Shown here: in pieces, positions 43,672 to 53,459 of the stretch
How the letters are laid out: every line of letters starts with the position of its first letter
Position numbering within the stretch: position 1 is the stretch's first letter
Notes under the pieces: generated by a model
Databases searched by the model: none
What the model was told of the DNA's origin: nothing
Seen by the model: only the letters and a program-made list of their open reading frames with translations
Position numbers and translations under genes: made by a program
From: Salaquimonas sp.
GTDB taxonomy: Bacteria; Pseudomonadota; Alphaproteobacteria; Rhizobiales; Rhizobiaceae
Assembly: GCA_022340185.1 (NCBI GenBank)
Contig: JAJDOK010000044.1
Span: 1 to 64,000, forward strand
Reading direction: 5' to 3'
DNA length: 64,000 bases

Positions 43672-46600
43672 ATGAGCCGAGTAAGATCACAACTGGACAG
43701 CATTTTGGAAAATCCTCCGGCGGGTGACAACGCCGGTATGGGCGAGACCGGTTCGCGAACGGGCGCCGAAGCCATGCAGCACAAACCTGATGCGGCCCGG
43801 ACAGGCAGCCCGGCAGCCATTTCCCGTGAGGCATCGCCGCATACGGGCGACCCACGCGACGACCTTTCCCGCATCCGCGAAAGTCTCCACCGGCTGGCCG
43901 GGCGTCTGGGATCGCTGAGCGCGACGCGCCCTTCGGCTCAACCCCAGGAACACCAACAGGGCGCGCAGCAATCCGGTCAAGCGCCCGCAAAACCTGTTGA
44001 ACGTCTGCAGCAACGCGATGGAATGCACACCCGCGTCGGGCAGAATGCGCGCGCCGCAGTCTCTTTTGCCGCTTTCGGCCGCGAAATGCGCGGCGAGATG
44101 AGGGCGCTGCGCGGTGAACTCGCCGAAGCCCTGACCGCGTTTGAGCGCAAATATACCACCACCGGATTGGATGAAACGGCGCGTGACGAACTCCACCGTC
44201 TGGTGGATGCGGTTTCGAGACTGGAGCAGCACGCCCGCAATGCACCCGACCAGGATCAGGCTGTCACTGGTGAGCTGCGCAATCTGCATGCCGCACTTGA
44301 TGAGGTCGCCGGGCGTTTCACCCCCGGTTTCGATGGTCTTACCCGCTCGATCGAGACCGGCTATGGCGAACTGGCCGGTCGAATGGAGGAAATGATCACC
44401 TCGCTGTTGAGCCAGGTTGCCGTCACTCGCGAAGATAGCGAATTGCGCGGCGAACTGGCGATGCTCGGCCAGCAGGTTACCGCCGTTCGCGATGCGATCG
44501 ATCAATTGCCGGGCCAATTTCCCGCCGAACACATCGAATCCCGGCTGGAAAAGCTTTCCGGATCGATTGAAGCGCTGGCCAACACCGAAGATCATGCCCT
44601 GGCCCGCCATTTCAGCGAAATCGACACCCGTCTCGACGAGGTTACCCGCGCGCTGGTCGCCGTCTCGTCCGTTCCCGGCGACAAGGACGCCATGGACAGG
44701 ATCGAGGCGCGGATTGCGACGGTTGCCAAGACCGTCGAGCAACTCGTCGAGGAGCGTGACGATTCGGCAGCACTGCCGGCTGCCATCGTTGAGGGTTTCG
44801 CCACCGACATCAAGTCGGCGCTCGAGGCAATCGATCAACGCCTTGCCGAATTCAACCAGGCACCAGCCGACGAGATTGCACAGAGTTACGACACGATCGC
44901 CTCCCATCTGGTCACGCTGTCCGACAAGCTCGACAATCTTCCCAATTTTAACCAGGTGGCCGAATCCATGGCCGGCGAGAGTGAACTGCTCGACCGCCTC
45001 GACGCGATTGCGGGCCGTCTGGACTCTCTGGCCGAGACACCCGACGGCGGTGTCGACAATGGTGCGCTTGCCAGCATCGAACGCCAGCTTGCCGACCTTG
45101 CCATGCGTTTCGACGCGATCTCAGCGCGCCAGATCGAGGTTGCCAACAATGGCGAAGTCACGGCAATGCTGCAGACGCTTGCCAGTCGCATCGACGTGCT
45201 TTCCAGCAAGCACTCGACAACAGCCATGCCCGACACCGAGCACCAGATCGCGCGCCTCGAAAGACAGATTGGGGGCATCGCGTCGCAACTCGATACCCTG
45301 ACAACGACCAGTTTCGATCTTTCGCCGATCTCGCAGCGGCTCGACACCATCGAACAGCAGGTCGCGCACAGCCGCGACGTCGCCATTGATGTCGCCAGCC
45401 AGGCGGCAGAGCGCGCAGTCGGCATGACAGGCACCGGCGGTTACGGATTCGACCCCGAACTGATCCAGTCGCTGCGCACCGAACTGCACGACCTCAATAC
45501 CAGTTCGAAGGACATCAGCACACGTAACGTGGCCGCCTTCGAGACCGTGCACGATGCCTTGTCGGTGATTGTCGATCGCCTGAGCGACATCGACGCACGC
45601 TTGAATGATCCGTTCTACCAGGATGAACCCGTCGACTTTGACGAGGATGCCGAGGCACTGTTCGAACCTGACGAACATCCTGAAACACCGGCCGAATCCC
45701 TGAGCGAGCCCGAAGCGGGCGCTGAAGAGCCTGTTGGATTCGATGAAGCGGTTGAAGAGAAAGCAGGCCATGATTGGAAAACCCCTGATTGGGAAACCCC
45801 CGATTTGGAAACTGGTGGCGATGAAGGTTTGAACGAACCGCTGGCCGAAGCCGGAGGGACGGATCTGCCGCGCGACGAGAAAGATGTCATTCCGCGGGCG
45901 GATGTCCTGCTGTCCGATGAGGAAGATGTCATACCGCGTGTGGAAGATGTCATACCGCGCGTGGATGTCCCGCTGAGCGACGAGGAAGATGCCCTGCCGC
46001 AGGTGGAGGACACCCCCTCGATCGAAACCGGAGAGGCGAACGAGACCGGCGAAATGCCTCAATCCGATGAGCCGCTTCAGGCCGATGAGTCATTTCAGGC
46101 CGACGAGCCGCTTCAGGCGGAGGAGTTGCTTCAGGCCGACGAAAAGGACCGGGCCGAGGAGACGCTTCAGGCCGAGGATGACGGCGTACCGCTGGAGCCG
46201 GGCTCCGGGACACCGGATTTTGCCGCGCTGGTACGCAGCGCGGCCGCCAAGCGCAAGGCAACCACGGGAGAAACATCCAACCAGCCGGCCGCCGATCTGA
46301 TAACTGCAGCACGTCGTGCAGCAAAGGCTGCCGCGGAGGAATCAGCGGCGAAAACCGCTGCACAAAAGCAGGAAGAAAAAACCTCGAAGAAAGGTTTCGG
46401 CAGGTTTTCCTTCAGGCCAGCAAGGCTGATGATCATTGTCGCCGCAATCGCAGCGATCTCCGTCTTCGCGATACCCTACGCGAAACCCTATGCCAATAAG
46501 ATCCTCAACAGATGGGCCGGGAATACAGCGCCCTCAGCCGCCTTGCAGGTATCCGGTCACGATCCAGCCCAAATGGCGAGCGGTGATTCCGCCAATCCGG

Positions 46601-47694
46601 GCGAACAACCGGCGAAGGTCGCGGATCAGATTGCAGCTTCCGATGACGCTGCCATGTCTGGCGGCGACAACATCATTGATGGGCAAGACGCTTCGCAGCC
46701 GGCAACAGATATGGCCGCCGATGCGCCACCGGCCGTCACGCCGGTCCAGCCGGTGGTTACCCCGGCTCCGGCCGAGCCGGTCGAAGCCGCCGCGATAATT
46801 CCTGCTCCGCCCGAAGATGTAGGCAATGTCGCCCTGCGCCAGGCCGCTGAGGCCGGCGACGGCACGGCCCTTTTCGAAATTGCCCGCCGCTTTACCGATG
46901 GCGACCCTGTCGAACAGGATCTCACCACGGCTGCCCAGTGGTACGAATACTCCGCACGCGCCGGTTTCGCTCCAGCGCAATACCGGCTCGGCAATTTCTT
47001 TGAGAAGGGCCACGGCGTCGCCACCGATATCGACAAGGCGGTACTTTGGTACAAACGCGCTGCCGAACAGGGCAACGCACTCGCCATGCACAATCTGGCT
47101 GTCCTCTATACGTCCGGCCTCATTGACGGCAAGCCGGACATGATAGCGGCAGTCGATTGGTTTCGTCGTGCCGCCGATCTTGGCGTCAAGGATAGCCAGG
47201 TCAATCTGGGCATCCTCTATACGCGCGGCATGGGCGTGAAGGAGGATATTGTCGAGGCCTACAAATGGTTTGCCATCGCTGCAAGCGGTGGCGACAGTGA
47301 TGCGGCCTCAAAGCGCGACATGCTCGCCAGCGCCATGCAACCCGACCAGCTTGAAAAGGCGCGCGGTCTGGCCGGTCTGTGGAAGCCGGCCAAGATAGAC
47401 ACCTCTGCCAACACCGTTATCGTCAAGCCGGAATGGATGCAGGATTCCGGCCAGGCCGCTGACGCGACATGGGGTCGCGGCGGCGATATTGTTCCCCCGG
47501 TCGAATCGAGCCGGCAGACGATCGAGCGCGTCCAGACGATGTTGTCGGCGCTCGGCTATGATGCCGGTCCGTCCGACGGAGTGATGGGCAAGCGAACCCG
47601 CGAGGCGGTCAGGGCTTTCCAGCGCAGCGCTGGCATCAAGGTCGACGGCGAGGTGACCGGTGCGCTGATCGTGGCGCTGGAAAAGAACGCCTGA
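43672..47694 (+). CDS. podJ: PodJ-like polar localisation protein with Sel1 repeats
   Basis: The 1340-residue protein begins with the short conserved helix MSRVRSQLDSILENPP and a long coiled-coil part (about 130-650). An acidic, proline-poor repeat region follows (about 650-840), then a basic stretch, one membrane helix at about 919-940 (LMIIVAAIAAISVFAIPY), a periplasmic linker, three to four Sel1-like repeats (about 1050-1215) and a C-terminal peptidoglycan-binding domain (about 1280-1339). This layout matches PodJ, the pole-organising scaffold of Caulobacter and Sinorhizobium. Adjacent fad and TSUP genes match what I recall for the Sinorhizobium podJ locus. Confidence 0.9.
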   Translation: MSRVRSQLDSILENPPAGDNAGMGETGSRTGAEAMQHKPDAARTGSPAAISREASPHTGDPRDDLSRIRESLHRLAGRLGSLSATRPSAQPQEHQQGAQQSGQAPAKPVERLQQRDGMHTRVGQNARAAVSFAAFGREMRGEMRALRGELAEALTAFERKYTTTGLDETARDELHRLVDAVSRLEQHARNAPDQDQAVTGELRNLHAALDEVAGRFTPGFDGLTRSIETGYGELAGRMEEMITSLLSQVAVTREDSELRGELAMLGQQVTAVRDAIDQLPGQFPAEHIESRLEKLSGSIEALANTEDHALARHFSEIDTRLDEVTRALVAVSSVPGDKDAMDRIEARIATVAKTVEQLVEERDDSAALPAAIVEGFATDIKSALEAIDQRLAEFNQAPADEIAQSYDTIASHLVTLSDKLDNLPNFNQVAESMAGESELLDRLDAIAGRLDSLAETPDGGVDNGALASIERQLADLAMRFDAISARQIEVANNGEVTAMLQTLASRIDVLSSKHSTTAMPDTEHQIARLERQIGGIASQLDTLTTTSFDLSPISQRLDTIEQQVAHSRDVAIDVASQAAERAVGMTGTGGYGFDPELIQSLRTELHDLNTSSKDISTRNVAAFETVHDALSVIVDRLSDIDARLNDPFYQDEPVDFDEDAEALFEPDEHPETPAESLSEPEAGAEEPVGFDEAVEEKAGHDWKTPDWETPDLETGGDEGLNEPLAEAGGTDLPRDEKDVIPRADVLLSDEEDVIPRVEDVIPRVDVPLSDEEDALPQVEDTPSIETGEANETGEMPQSDEPLQADESFQADEPLQAEELLQADEKDRAEETLQAEDDGVPLEPGSGTPDFAALVRSAAAKRKATTGETSNQPAADLITAARRAAKAAAEESAAKTAAQKQEEKTSKKGFGRFSFRPARLMIIVAAIAAISVFAIPYAKPYANKILNRWAGNTAPSAALQVSGHDPAQMASGDSANPGEQPAKVADQIAASDDAAMSGGDNIIDGQDASQPATDMAADAPPAVTPVQPVVTPAPAEPVEAAAIIPAPPEDVGNVALRQAAEAGDGTALFEIARRFTDGDPVEQDLTTAAQWYEYSARAGFAPAQYRLGNFFEKGHGVATDIDKAVLWYKRAAEQGNALAMHNLAVLYTSGLIDGKPDMIAAVDWFRRAADLGVKDSQVNLGILYTRGMGVKEDIVEAYKWFAIAASGGDSDAASKRDMLASAMQPDQLEKARGLAGLWKPAKIDTSANTVIVKPEWMQDSGQAADATWGRGGDIVPPVESSRQTIERVQTMLSALGYDAGPSDGVMGKRTREAVRAFQRSAGIKVDGEVTGALIVALEKNA

Positions 47695-47804
47695 TCTCGG
47701 TTCGACCAGCCCTGCGCCTGACCGCCGCATGTCGGCTCGTCGTGATTGACAACACCATTTCTCGGGCGCATTAACCGGATGATTTTCCGTCGTTTTGCAA
47801 GCCG

Positions 47805-48794
47805 ATGGGCATGGGGTTCGCCGATGCCCAGGGGCAAGCTTATCTTTTGGACCCGGGTGAGCCGGTGAACGTCTACCTCCCAATCGCAGAACTGTCCGTC
47901 AACGTCTTTCTGTTGTTCGGTATGGGCGCGGCCGTCGGCTTCCTGTCCGGCATGTTCGGTGTCGGCGGCGGTTTCCTGATGACACCGCTGCTCATCTTCT
48001 ACAATGTCCCGCCGGCGGTGGCGGTTGCGACCGGAACAAACCAGATCGTCGCCTCCTCTGTCTCCGGCGCTTTGGCCCATTTCCGCCGTGGTTCCATCGA
48101 CATCAAGCTCGGCACAATGCTGCTTATCGGCGGTCTCATAGGATCCGGTCTCGGGGTATTCGCCTATACGATTTTGCGCAGGGCCGGCCAGCTCGATCTC
48201 ATCATCGCCATCATGTATGTCGTCTTCCTGGGTTCGATCGGCTCGCTCATGGTGATCGAGAGCCTGCGCGCGCGCAGGCGCGTCAAGCAGGGCGGCGGCG
48301 TCGATATCCGTCGCCCGGGCCAGCACAACTGGATCCACGGCCTGCCCTTCAAGATGCGGTTCCGCAAATCCAAGCTCTACCTGAGCGCCATTCCGGTGAT
48401 CGGCATTGGCATCGCGGTCGGTGTCCTTGTTTCGATCATGGGTGTCGGCGGCGGCTTCATCATGGTGCCGGCGCTGATCTATCTTCTGCATGTGCCGACC
48501 AATGTCGTCATCGGCACGTCGCTCTACCAGATCATTTTCGTCACCGCGTTCACCACCGTGTTGCAGGCATCGACCAACCACACGGTCGACATCATCCTGG
48601 CGCTCATTTTGATGGTCGGCGGCGTCATCGGTGCCCAGTTCGGCGCGGCGGCCGGCCAGCGACTGCGCGGCGACCAGTTGCGCGCGCTGCTCGGGCTGCT
48701 TGTGCTTTCAGTATGTCTGAGGCTCGCCTTCGACCTGGTCGTCACCCCACCTGAGCTGTTTTCGCTCACTGCTTCCAACGCCGGAGCGAACTGA
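47805..48794 (+). CDS. TSUP-family sulfite exporter TauE/SafE-like permease
   Basis: The 329-residue membrane protein has two related four-helix halves, each starting with the family glycine motif: GFLSGMFGVGGGFLMTPLL near residue 45 and GVLVSIMGVGGGFIMVPALIY near 205. TSUP permeases export sulfite or organosulfonates. The start may be GTG at 47865 (VNVYLPIAELS) rather than 47805, since conservation begins there. The next gene starts two bases after its stop, and TIGR02186 proteins are often paired with such permeases. Confidence 0.9.
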   Translation: MGMGFADAQGQAYLLDPGEPVNVYLPIAELSVNVFLLFGMGAAVGFLSGMFGVGGGFLMTPLLIFYNVPPAVAVATGTNQIVASSVSGALAHFRRGSIDIKLGTMLLIGGLIGSGLGVFAYTILRRAGQLDLIIAIMYVVFLGSIGSLMVIESLRARRRVKQGGGVDIRRPGQHNWIHGLPFKMRFRKSKLYLSAIPVIGIGIAVGVLVSIMGVGGGFIMVPALIYLLHVPTNVVIGTSLYQIIFVTAFTTVLQASTNHTVDIILALILMVGGVIGAQFGAAAGQRLRGDQLRALLGLLVLSVCLRLAFDLVVTPPELFSLTASNAGAN

Positions 48795-48796
48795 TT

Positions 48797-49639
48797 GTGG
48801 CAGCCGGGGCTTGGCAGTATCGTGCATTTCCCGCTCTGACGGTTCATGCCGCCGCGCTTCTGGCGCTCGCCTGCCTGTCAGTTTCCGCAGCGTTCGCCCA
48901 GACGAAAAGCGCCGGGAATGCGCCCCCCGAGGAATTGCAGATGGGGCTTTCGGTCGATGTCGTCCCGGTCACCTCGGAGTTCTCCGGTCGCAATATTACG
49001 GTCTTCGGCACCATCGAAAATCCCGACAAGCTCGCCCAGACACTGAACGAATACGCCATCGCGGTGACCATAACCGGTCCGGAGGATGATACCGTCGTGC
49101 GCCGCAAGGAGCGCGTATTCGGCATCTGGATGAACCGGGCGTCACGTATCTATCGCAACGTACCCACCTTCTACGCCGTCGCCTCGAACCGGGCGCTTGA
49201 TTCGATTGCCGATGCGGCAACCCTGCGCGAATACGGGATCGGCATCGACCATCTCTCGTTAAGCCTGTTTTCCACTGGCGATCAGACCTTTATCTCGCCG
49301 GCACCGGAATTCGCCGGTTCGCTGCGGCGTATCCGTCGCGAAGAGTCGCTTTTCACGGAAAATCCGGCCGGGGTTGTCTTCCAGGGTTCCAGCCTGTTCC
49401 GTGCCACGCTTGCCCTCCCATCCAATGTGCCGATTGGCAAGTACACGGTCACGGGTTACCTGTTCCGCAACGGCAAGATGCTCGCCAGCCGTTCCGGCGA
49501 TTTCAGGGTCGAGCGGGCCGGCTTTGAAAGCTATCTGTATACGCTGGCACACATCTACGCGCTCTGGTACGGCGTGATCGCCGTCGTCGTGGCGCTTGCG
49601 ACCGGCTGGCTTGGCAGCGTCGTCTTCGGACGCAAATAA
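48797..49639 (+). CDS. TIGR02186 family membrane-anchored protein
   Basis: The 280-residue protein has a signal peptide (to about residue 35, ending SAAFAQ), a beta-rich periplasmic domain (LSVDVVPVTSEFSGRNITVFGTIENP, ERVFGIWMNR) and a C-terminal membrane helix (about 253-273) with a short basic tail. This matches the alphaproteobacterial TIGR02186 family, of unknown function. A GTG start lies two bases after the TSUP stop, so the pair is coupled, which suggests a periplasmic partner of the exporter. Confidence 0.88.
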   Translation: MAAGAWQYRAFPALTVHAAALLALACLSVSAAFAQTKSAGNAPPEELQMGLSVDVVPVTSEFSGRNITVFGTIENPDKLAQTLNEYAIAVTITGPEDDTVVRRKERVFGIWMNRASRIYRNVPTFYAVASNRALDSIADAATLREYGIGIDHLSLSLFSTGDQTFISPAPEFAGSLRRIRREESLFTENPAGVVFQGSSLFRATLALPSNVPIGKYTVTGYLFRNGKMLASRSGDFRVERAGFESYLYTLAHIYALWYGVIAVVVALATGWLGSVVFGRK

Positions 49640-49654
49640 CCGGTTGGTAGCTCC

Positions 49655-50122
49655 ATGACGAGCAGCGGTCAGTCAGGGGATTCCACGAGCGCTGCCCGTC
49701 GGATTGGCGATGCGGGATCCGCGGTGAGCCTGATTCCGTTTGTCACCTTTGCCGTCGTCCTGCTGATTGCCGGTGGCCACAGCGTGTGGTCGGATGTGTT
49801 GGTCGACGGTTTCAAGACATGGTCGGTGCTCTCGCTATCGTTCGTTGCCGGCATCCGCTGGGGAGTGTTTCTGCGCACCGGACCGGCTGGAACGTTGACG
49901 TTCGTCTTTGCCACCATTCCCGTGGTGATTGGCTGGGCGGCGCTGTTCGTCACCGACATCACCGGTATTGGTGTTCTTCTGCTTGTCCATTGTGCCGCTG
50001 GCGCCTGGGATTCGTTTTCGGCCAGACGGGGCGAGGCGCCCGACTGGTATGCCGGTATGCGCATCGTCTGGACGCTGGTGGTCGCCGTGACCCATATCGC
50101 CGTCTTCGCCGCGATCTATTGA
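49655..50122 (+). CDS. DUF3429 domain membrane protein
   Basis: The 155-residue protein has about five hydrophobic segments; LSLSFVAGIRWGVFLRTGPAG is the conserved DUF3429 stretch, with ARRGEAPDWYAGMRIVWTLVV near the end. Function unknown. It begins 15 bases after the TIGR02186 gene, probably in the same operon. It converges with pdeM. Confidence 0.85.
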   Translation: MTSSGQSGDSTSAARRIGDAGSAVSLIPFVTFAVVLLIAGGHSVWSDVLVDGFKTWSVLSLSFVAGIRWGVFLRTGPAGTLTFVFATIPVVIGWAALFVTDITGIGVLLLVHCAAGAWDSFSARRGEAPDWYAGMRIVWTLVVAVTHIAVFAAIY

Positions 50123-50131
50123 TGGAAACGA

Positions 50132-50851
50132 TCAGACCAGCAGACTGCCGGCAATTGTGAAGACGCGGCCGCGGCCAAGCAGATGTGCGACGAGACTTGT
50201 TTCGTCGAACAGACCGCCGAAAGCCGGTTCGCGGATATTGAGTCCGCCGGTGAACGCGCCGAAGGATGGCATGATCATGCGCGTGTCGTCGCTGGCGAAA
50301 CAGCGCCGGCGGACTGCCTTGCCGCGTCGCACGATGCGTGCGACCGGATGCAGATGGCCTGAAATCTCGTAACCGCCCAATCCAATTGTTGGCTCATGAC
50401 GCAAGGTTAGCGGCCCGAGCGCGAGCTCCTCGCAATGCGTACCGCCTATGCCGACGGGCGGTGCGGGATCATGATTGCCTGCGATCCAGATCCAGTCGCG
50501 GCCCGCCATCATCGCCTTGAGCTCGCTGCGGAATACATCCGGCATGCGCCCGCTCGCCTCGCCGTCATGGAAGCTGTCGCCCAGCGAGATCACCGTGCGT
50601 GGCCGCCAGCAGTCGATCTGGCGCGCGAGTTGGCGCAGCGTCGCGCGTGTGTCGTAGGGCGGCACCAGCGCCCCGCGTGAAGCAAGTGATGCGCCTTTTT
50701 CCAGATGCAGATCGGAGACGACGAGAATCTTTTCCTCGATGAGATAGAGACAGCCGGTCCAGTCGCAGGCCATGGCAACGCCGCCAAAGGCGAATTCGGC
50801 GATCTCGGCGCGCTCCTCCAGCGGCACGGGACGATAGGCAGCGCCTGGCAT
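50132..50851 (-). CDS. pdeM: Ligase-associated DNA damage response endonuclease PdeM
   Basis: The 239-residue metallophosphoesterase has the metal-site motifs SDLHLEKG, GDSFHDGE, AGNHDP and SGHLHP in the order of the PdeM family. PdeM is named from clusters with the LigB DNA ligase, the Lhr-type helicase and an Exo nuclease. The ATG giving MPGAAYRP is preferred to GTG at 50857. It follows the helicase gene by 19 bases. Confidence 0.9.
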   Translation of the reverse strand: MPGAAYRPVPLEERAEIAEFAFGGVAMACDWTGCLYLIEEKILVVSDLHLEKGASLASRGALVPPYDTRATLRQLARQIDCWRPRTVISLGDSFHDGEASGRMPDVFRSELKAMMAGRDWIWIAGNHDPAPPVGIGGTHCEELALGPLTLRHEPTIGLGGYEISGHLHPVARIVRRGKAVRRRCFASDDTRMIMPSFGAFTGGLNIREPAFGGLFDETSLVAHLLGRGRVFTIAGSLLV

Positions 50852-50870
50852 GGTCACGTGGCTATCCCGT

Positions 50871-53411
50871 TCAATGCGCAGCTTCCTTCAATAGTTCATC
50901 CGCGGCTTCCGCGAGCAGCGCCTCCTGCGCCTCGCCGACGACACTTTCCTTGCCGATCTCCAGCATGATCGGCACGGCGAGCGGCGAAATCTGGTCGAGT
51001 CTCTTATGCACGATTCGGCCCCTGATGCGCGACAGCATGTCGCCGAGCCGGCGGACGTCGAGCAGGCCGTGCGCGGCATCGGCCCGCGTTGCCGTGAGCA
51101 GCAGATGGTCCGGCTCGTGGCTGCGCAGCACGTCGTAGATGAGGTCGGAGGAGACCGTCATCTGCCGGCCCGATTTCTCCTTGCCGGGATGGCGCTTCTC
51201 GATCAGCCCGGCGATCTGCGCACACTGCCTGAAGGTGCGCTTCAACAGGAAGGATTCATCCAGCCAGGCTTCCAGGTCGTCGCCCAGCATGTCCTCCTCG
51301 AACAGTGCGTCGAGCGGTAGTTCGTTCGTGTTGAACATCGCCCCCAGATCGCGCAACCCCCACACCGCGAGCGCATAGTCGGTCGCGACGAAGCCGAGCG
51401 GGCGGGCGCGTCCGCGTTCCAGCCGCCTCGTCAACAGCATGCCGAGTGTCTGGTGCGCCAGCCTGCCCTCGAAGGGATAGGCCACCATGTAGTAACGCCC
51501 CTCATGTGGAAAACTCTCGATCAGCAATTCCTCGCGGCCCGGCAGCGCCGATTTCAGCATCTGGATGGCGAGCCATTCGCCAACCTGTTTCGGCAGCTTT
51601 GCCCAGCTTGCCGGATCGGCCAGCATGGCGCGCACCTGATCGGCCAGATAGGTCGACAACGGAAACTTGCCGCCGGCGTAATAGGGGATGGCCGGATGCT
51701 TGTCTTCGGCCTTGCTGGCGTAGCAGACATTCTCGCGTATGCCCTCGTAGCGCAGCACCTTGCCGGCAAACAGGAAGGTTTGACCGGGTACCAAAGATTC
51801 CAGAAAGCCTTCTTCTATTCTGCCGAGCACGGGACCGCCGCGAATGTTGGCGCCGCGACCCCTTTGCCGTGTCAGGCGCACGTCCAGCATCGGCGCCTCG
51901 ATGATCGTGCCGGCATTGAGCCGGTATTGCTGGGCGAAGCGCGGATGGGTGATCCGCCAGCTTCCATCCACCGTCTTTCTGATCTTGGCGTATTGCTCGT
52001 AGCTCTTGAGTGCATAGCCGCCGGTCGCCGCGAAATCGACCGCCTTGTCGAACATCTCGCGGCTGAGCGCCGCATAGGGAGCCGCCGTCGTCACTTCTGA
52101 ATAGAGTTCGTCGGCGAAGAACGGCCCCGCCGCCGCCGTGCCGAGCACATGCTGCGCCAGCACGTCGAGCGCGCCCTCTCTGAGCGGTGGCGTGTCCTGC
52201 ACGCCGAGATAATTGGCATCGAGCGCGGCCTGGCATTCCAGCACCTCGAAGCGGTTGGCCGGCACCAATATCGCCTGGCTAGGCTCGTCCATTCGGTGGT
52301 TGGCGCGGCCGATGCGCTGTGCCAGCCTGCTCGCCCCCTTCGGCGCGCCGACATGGATGACAAGGTCGATATCGCCCCAGTCGATGCCGAGATCGAGCGT
52401 CGAGGTAGCGACCACCGCCCTCAGCTTGTTGCCGGCCATCGCCTGTTCAACGCGGCGGCGCTGGCCGACATCGAGCGAACCGTGATGCAGCGCGATTGGC
52501 AGGCTCTGTTCGTTGATCTTCCATAATTCCTGGAAGATCAGTTCCGCCTGGCTGCGCGTGTTGACGAAGATCAGCGTTGTCCTGTGCGCAGCGATCGCCT
52601 CGTAGATCTCGCCCATCGCATAGCGCGCCGAATGGCCGGCCCACGGCACGCGCTCGCGCGATTTCAGGATGGTGATTTCCGGTTTCGCCCCGCCCGCAAC
52701 CTCGATCAGCCCGCCCATTTTTACCTCGCCATCGGGGCCTTGCCCGACCAGCCAGCGGCGCAGCTCGTCGGGGTCGGCGACCGTCGCCGACAGGCCGATG
52801 GTCTTCAATTCCGGCCGGAAGCGTCTCAGCCGCGCCAGCCCGAGCGCCAACAGATGGCCGCGCTTCGACGTGACCAGCGAGTGCAGTTCGTCGAGGATCA
52901 CCGTTTCCAGGTCCTCGAAGAAAGGTTCCGCGTCCCGCGCGGCGATCAGCAGAGCGAGCTGTTCGGGTGTCGTCAGCAGGATGTCAGGCGGGTTGAGTTT
53001 CTGGCGCTGGCGCTTGTGCTGCGGCGTGTCGCCGGTGCGTGTCTCAAGATTGATCGGCAGGCGCATCTCGCTGACCGGCGTTTCCAGATTGCGCATGATG
53101 TCGACGGCAAGCGCCTTGAGCGGCGAGATATAGAGCGTATGGACGCCGCGCGGCCGCGTGCCGCGCCCGGTGGAGACCATGCGTTTCGGCCGGCTGGCGA
53201 TATCGGTCAATGAAGGCAGGAAACCGGCAAGCGTCTTGCCCGCACCCGTCGGTGCGATCAGCAGCATCGATTCACCGCCCTGCACCCGGCCGAGCAATTC
53301 GAGCTGATGCGCGCGCGGTTGCCAGCCCTTCGATGCGAACCAGTCGACAAAGGGCTCGGGCAAGCTCATGAACAGATCGCTCTGGGCGAAATTCGGTTGA
53401 GGCCGCGACAT
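50871..53411 (-). CDS. Ligase-associated DNA damage response DEXH-box helicase (Lhr-like)
   Basis: The 846-residue SF2 helicase has Walker A APTGAGKT near residue 55, the DExH box VILDELHSL, SATVADP as motif III, FVNTRSQAELIF as motif IV and the arginine fingers in QRIGRANHR, followed by a winged-helix and Lhr C-terminal region. A later start (MSLPEPFVDW, 53369) is possible. It is coupled to pdeM, but no ligB or exonuclease gene lies in the window, so this is a partial cluster. Confidence 0.93.
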   Translation of the reverse strand: MSRPQPNFAQSDLFMSLPEPFVDWFASKGWQPRAHQLELLGRVQGGESMLLIAPTGAGKTLAGFLPSLTDIASRPKRMVSTGRGTRPRGVHTLYISPLKALAVDIMRNLETPVSEMRLPINLETRTGDTPQHKRQRQKLNPPDILLTTPEQLALLIAARDAEPFFEDLETVILDELHSLVTSKRGHLLALGLARLRRFRPELKTIGLSATVADPDELRRWLVGQGPDGEVKMGGLIEVAGGAKPEITILKSRERVPWAGHSARYAMGEIYEAIAAHRTTLIFVNTRSQAELIFQELWKINEQSLPIALHHGSLDVGQRRRVEQAMAGNKLRAVVATSTLDLGIDWGDIDLVIHVGAPKGASRLAQRIGRANHRMDEPSQAILVPANRFEVLECQAALDANYLGVQDTPPLREGALDVLAQHVLGTAAAGPFFADELYSEVTTAAPYAALSREMFDKAVDFAATGGYALKSYEQYAKIRKTVDGSWRITHPRFAQQYRLNAGTIIEAPMLDVRLTRQRGRGANIRGGPVLGRIEEGFLESLVPGQTFLFAGKVLRYEGIRENVCYASKAEDKHPAIPYYAGGKFPLSTYLADQVRAMLADPASWAKLPKQVGEWLAIQMLKSALPGREELLIESFPHEGRYYMVAYPFEGRLAHQTLGMLLTRRLERGRARPLGFVATDYALAVWGLRDLGAMFNTNELPLDALFEEDMLGDDLEAWLDESFLLKRTFRQCAQIAGLIEKRHPGKEKSGRQMTVSSDLIYDVLRSHEPDHLLLTATRADAAHGLLDVRRLGDMLSRIRGRIVHKRLDQISPLAVPIMLEIGKESVVGEAQEALLAEAADELLKEAAH

Positions 53412-53459
53412 GAGAACAAATCTAGTACGGAATGGCGAAACGGAATAGATGTTCCTGTC

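Noticed and set aside
43687-44907. Long minus-strand frame of about 400 codons opposite podJ
   Set aside because: It is the shadow of a long, repeat-rich coding region on the other strand. It has no conserved motif, and the plus-strand protein has clear domains.
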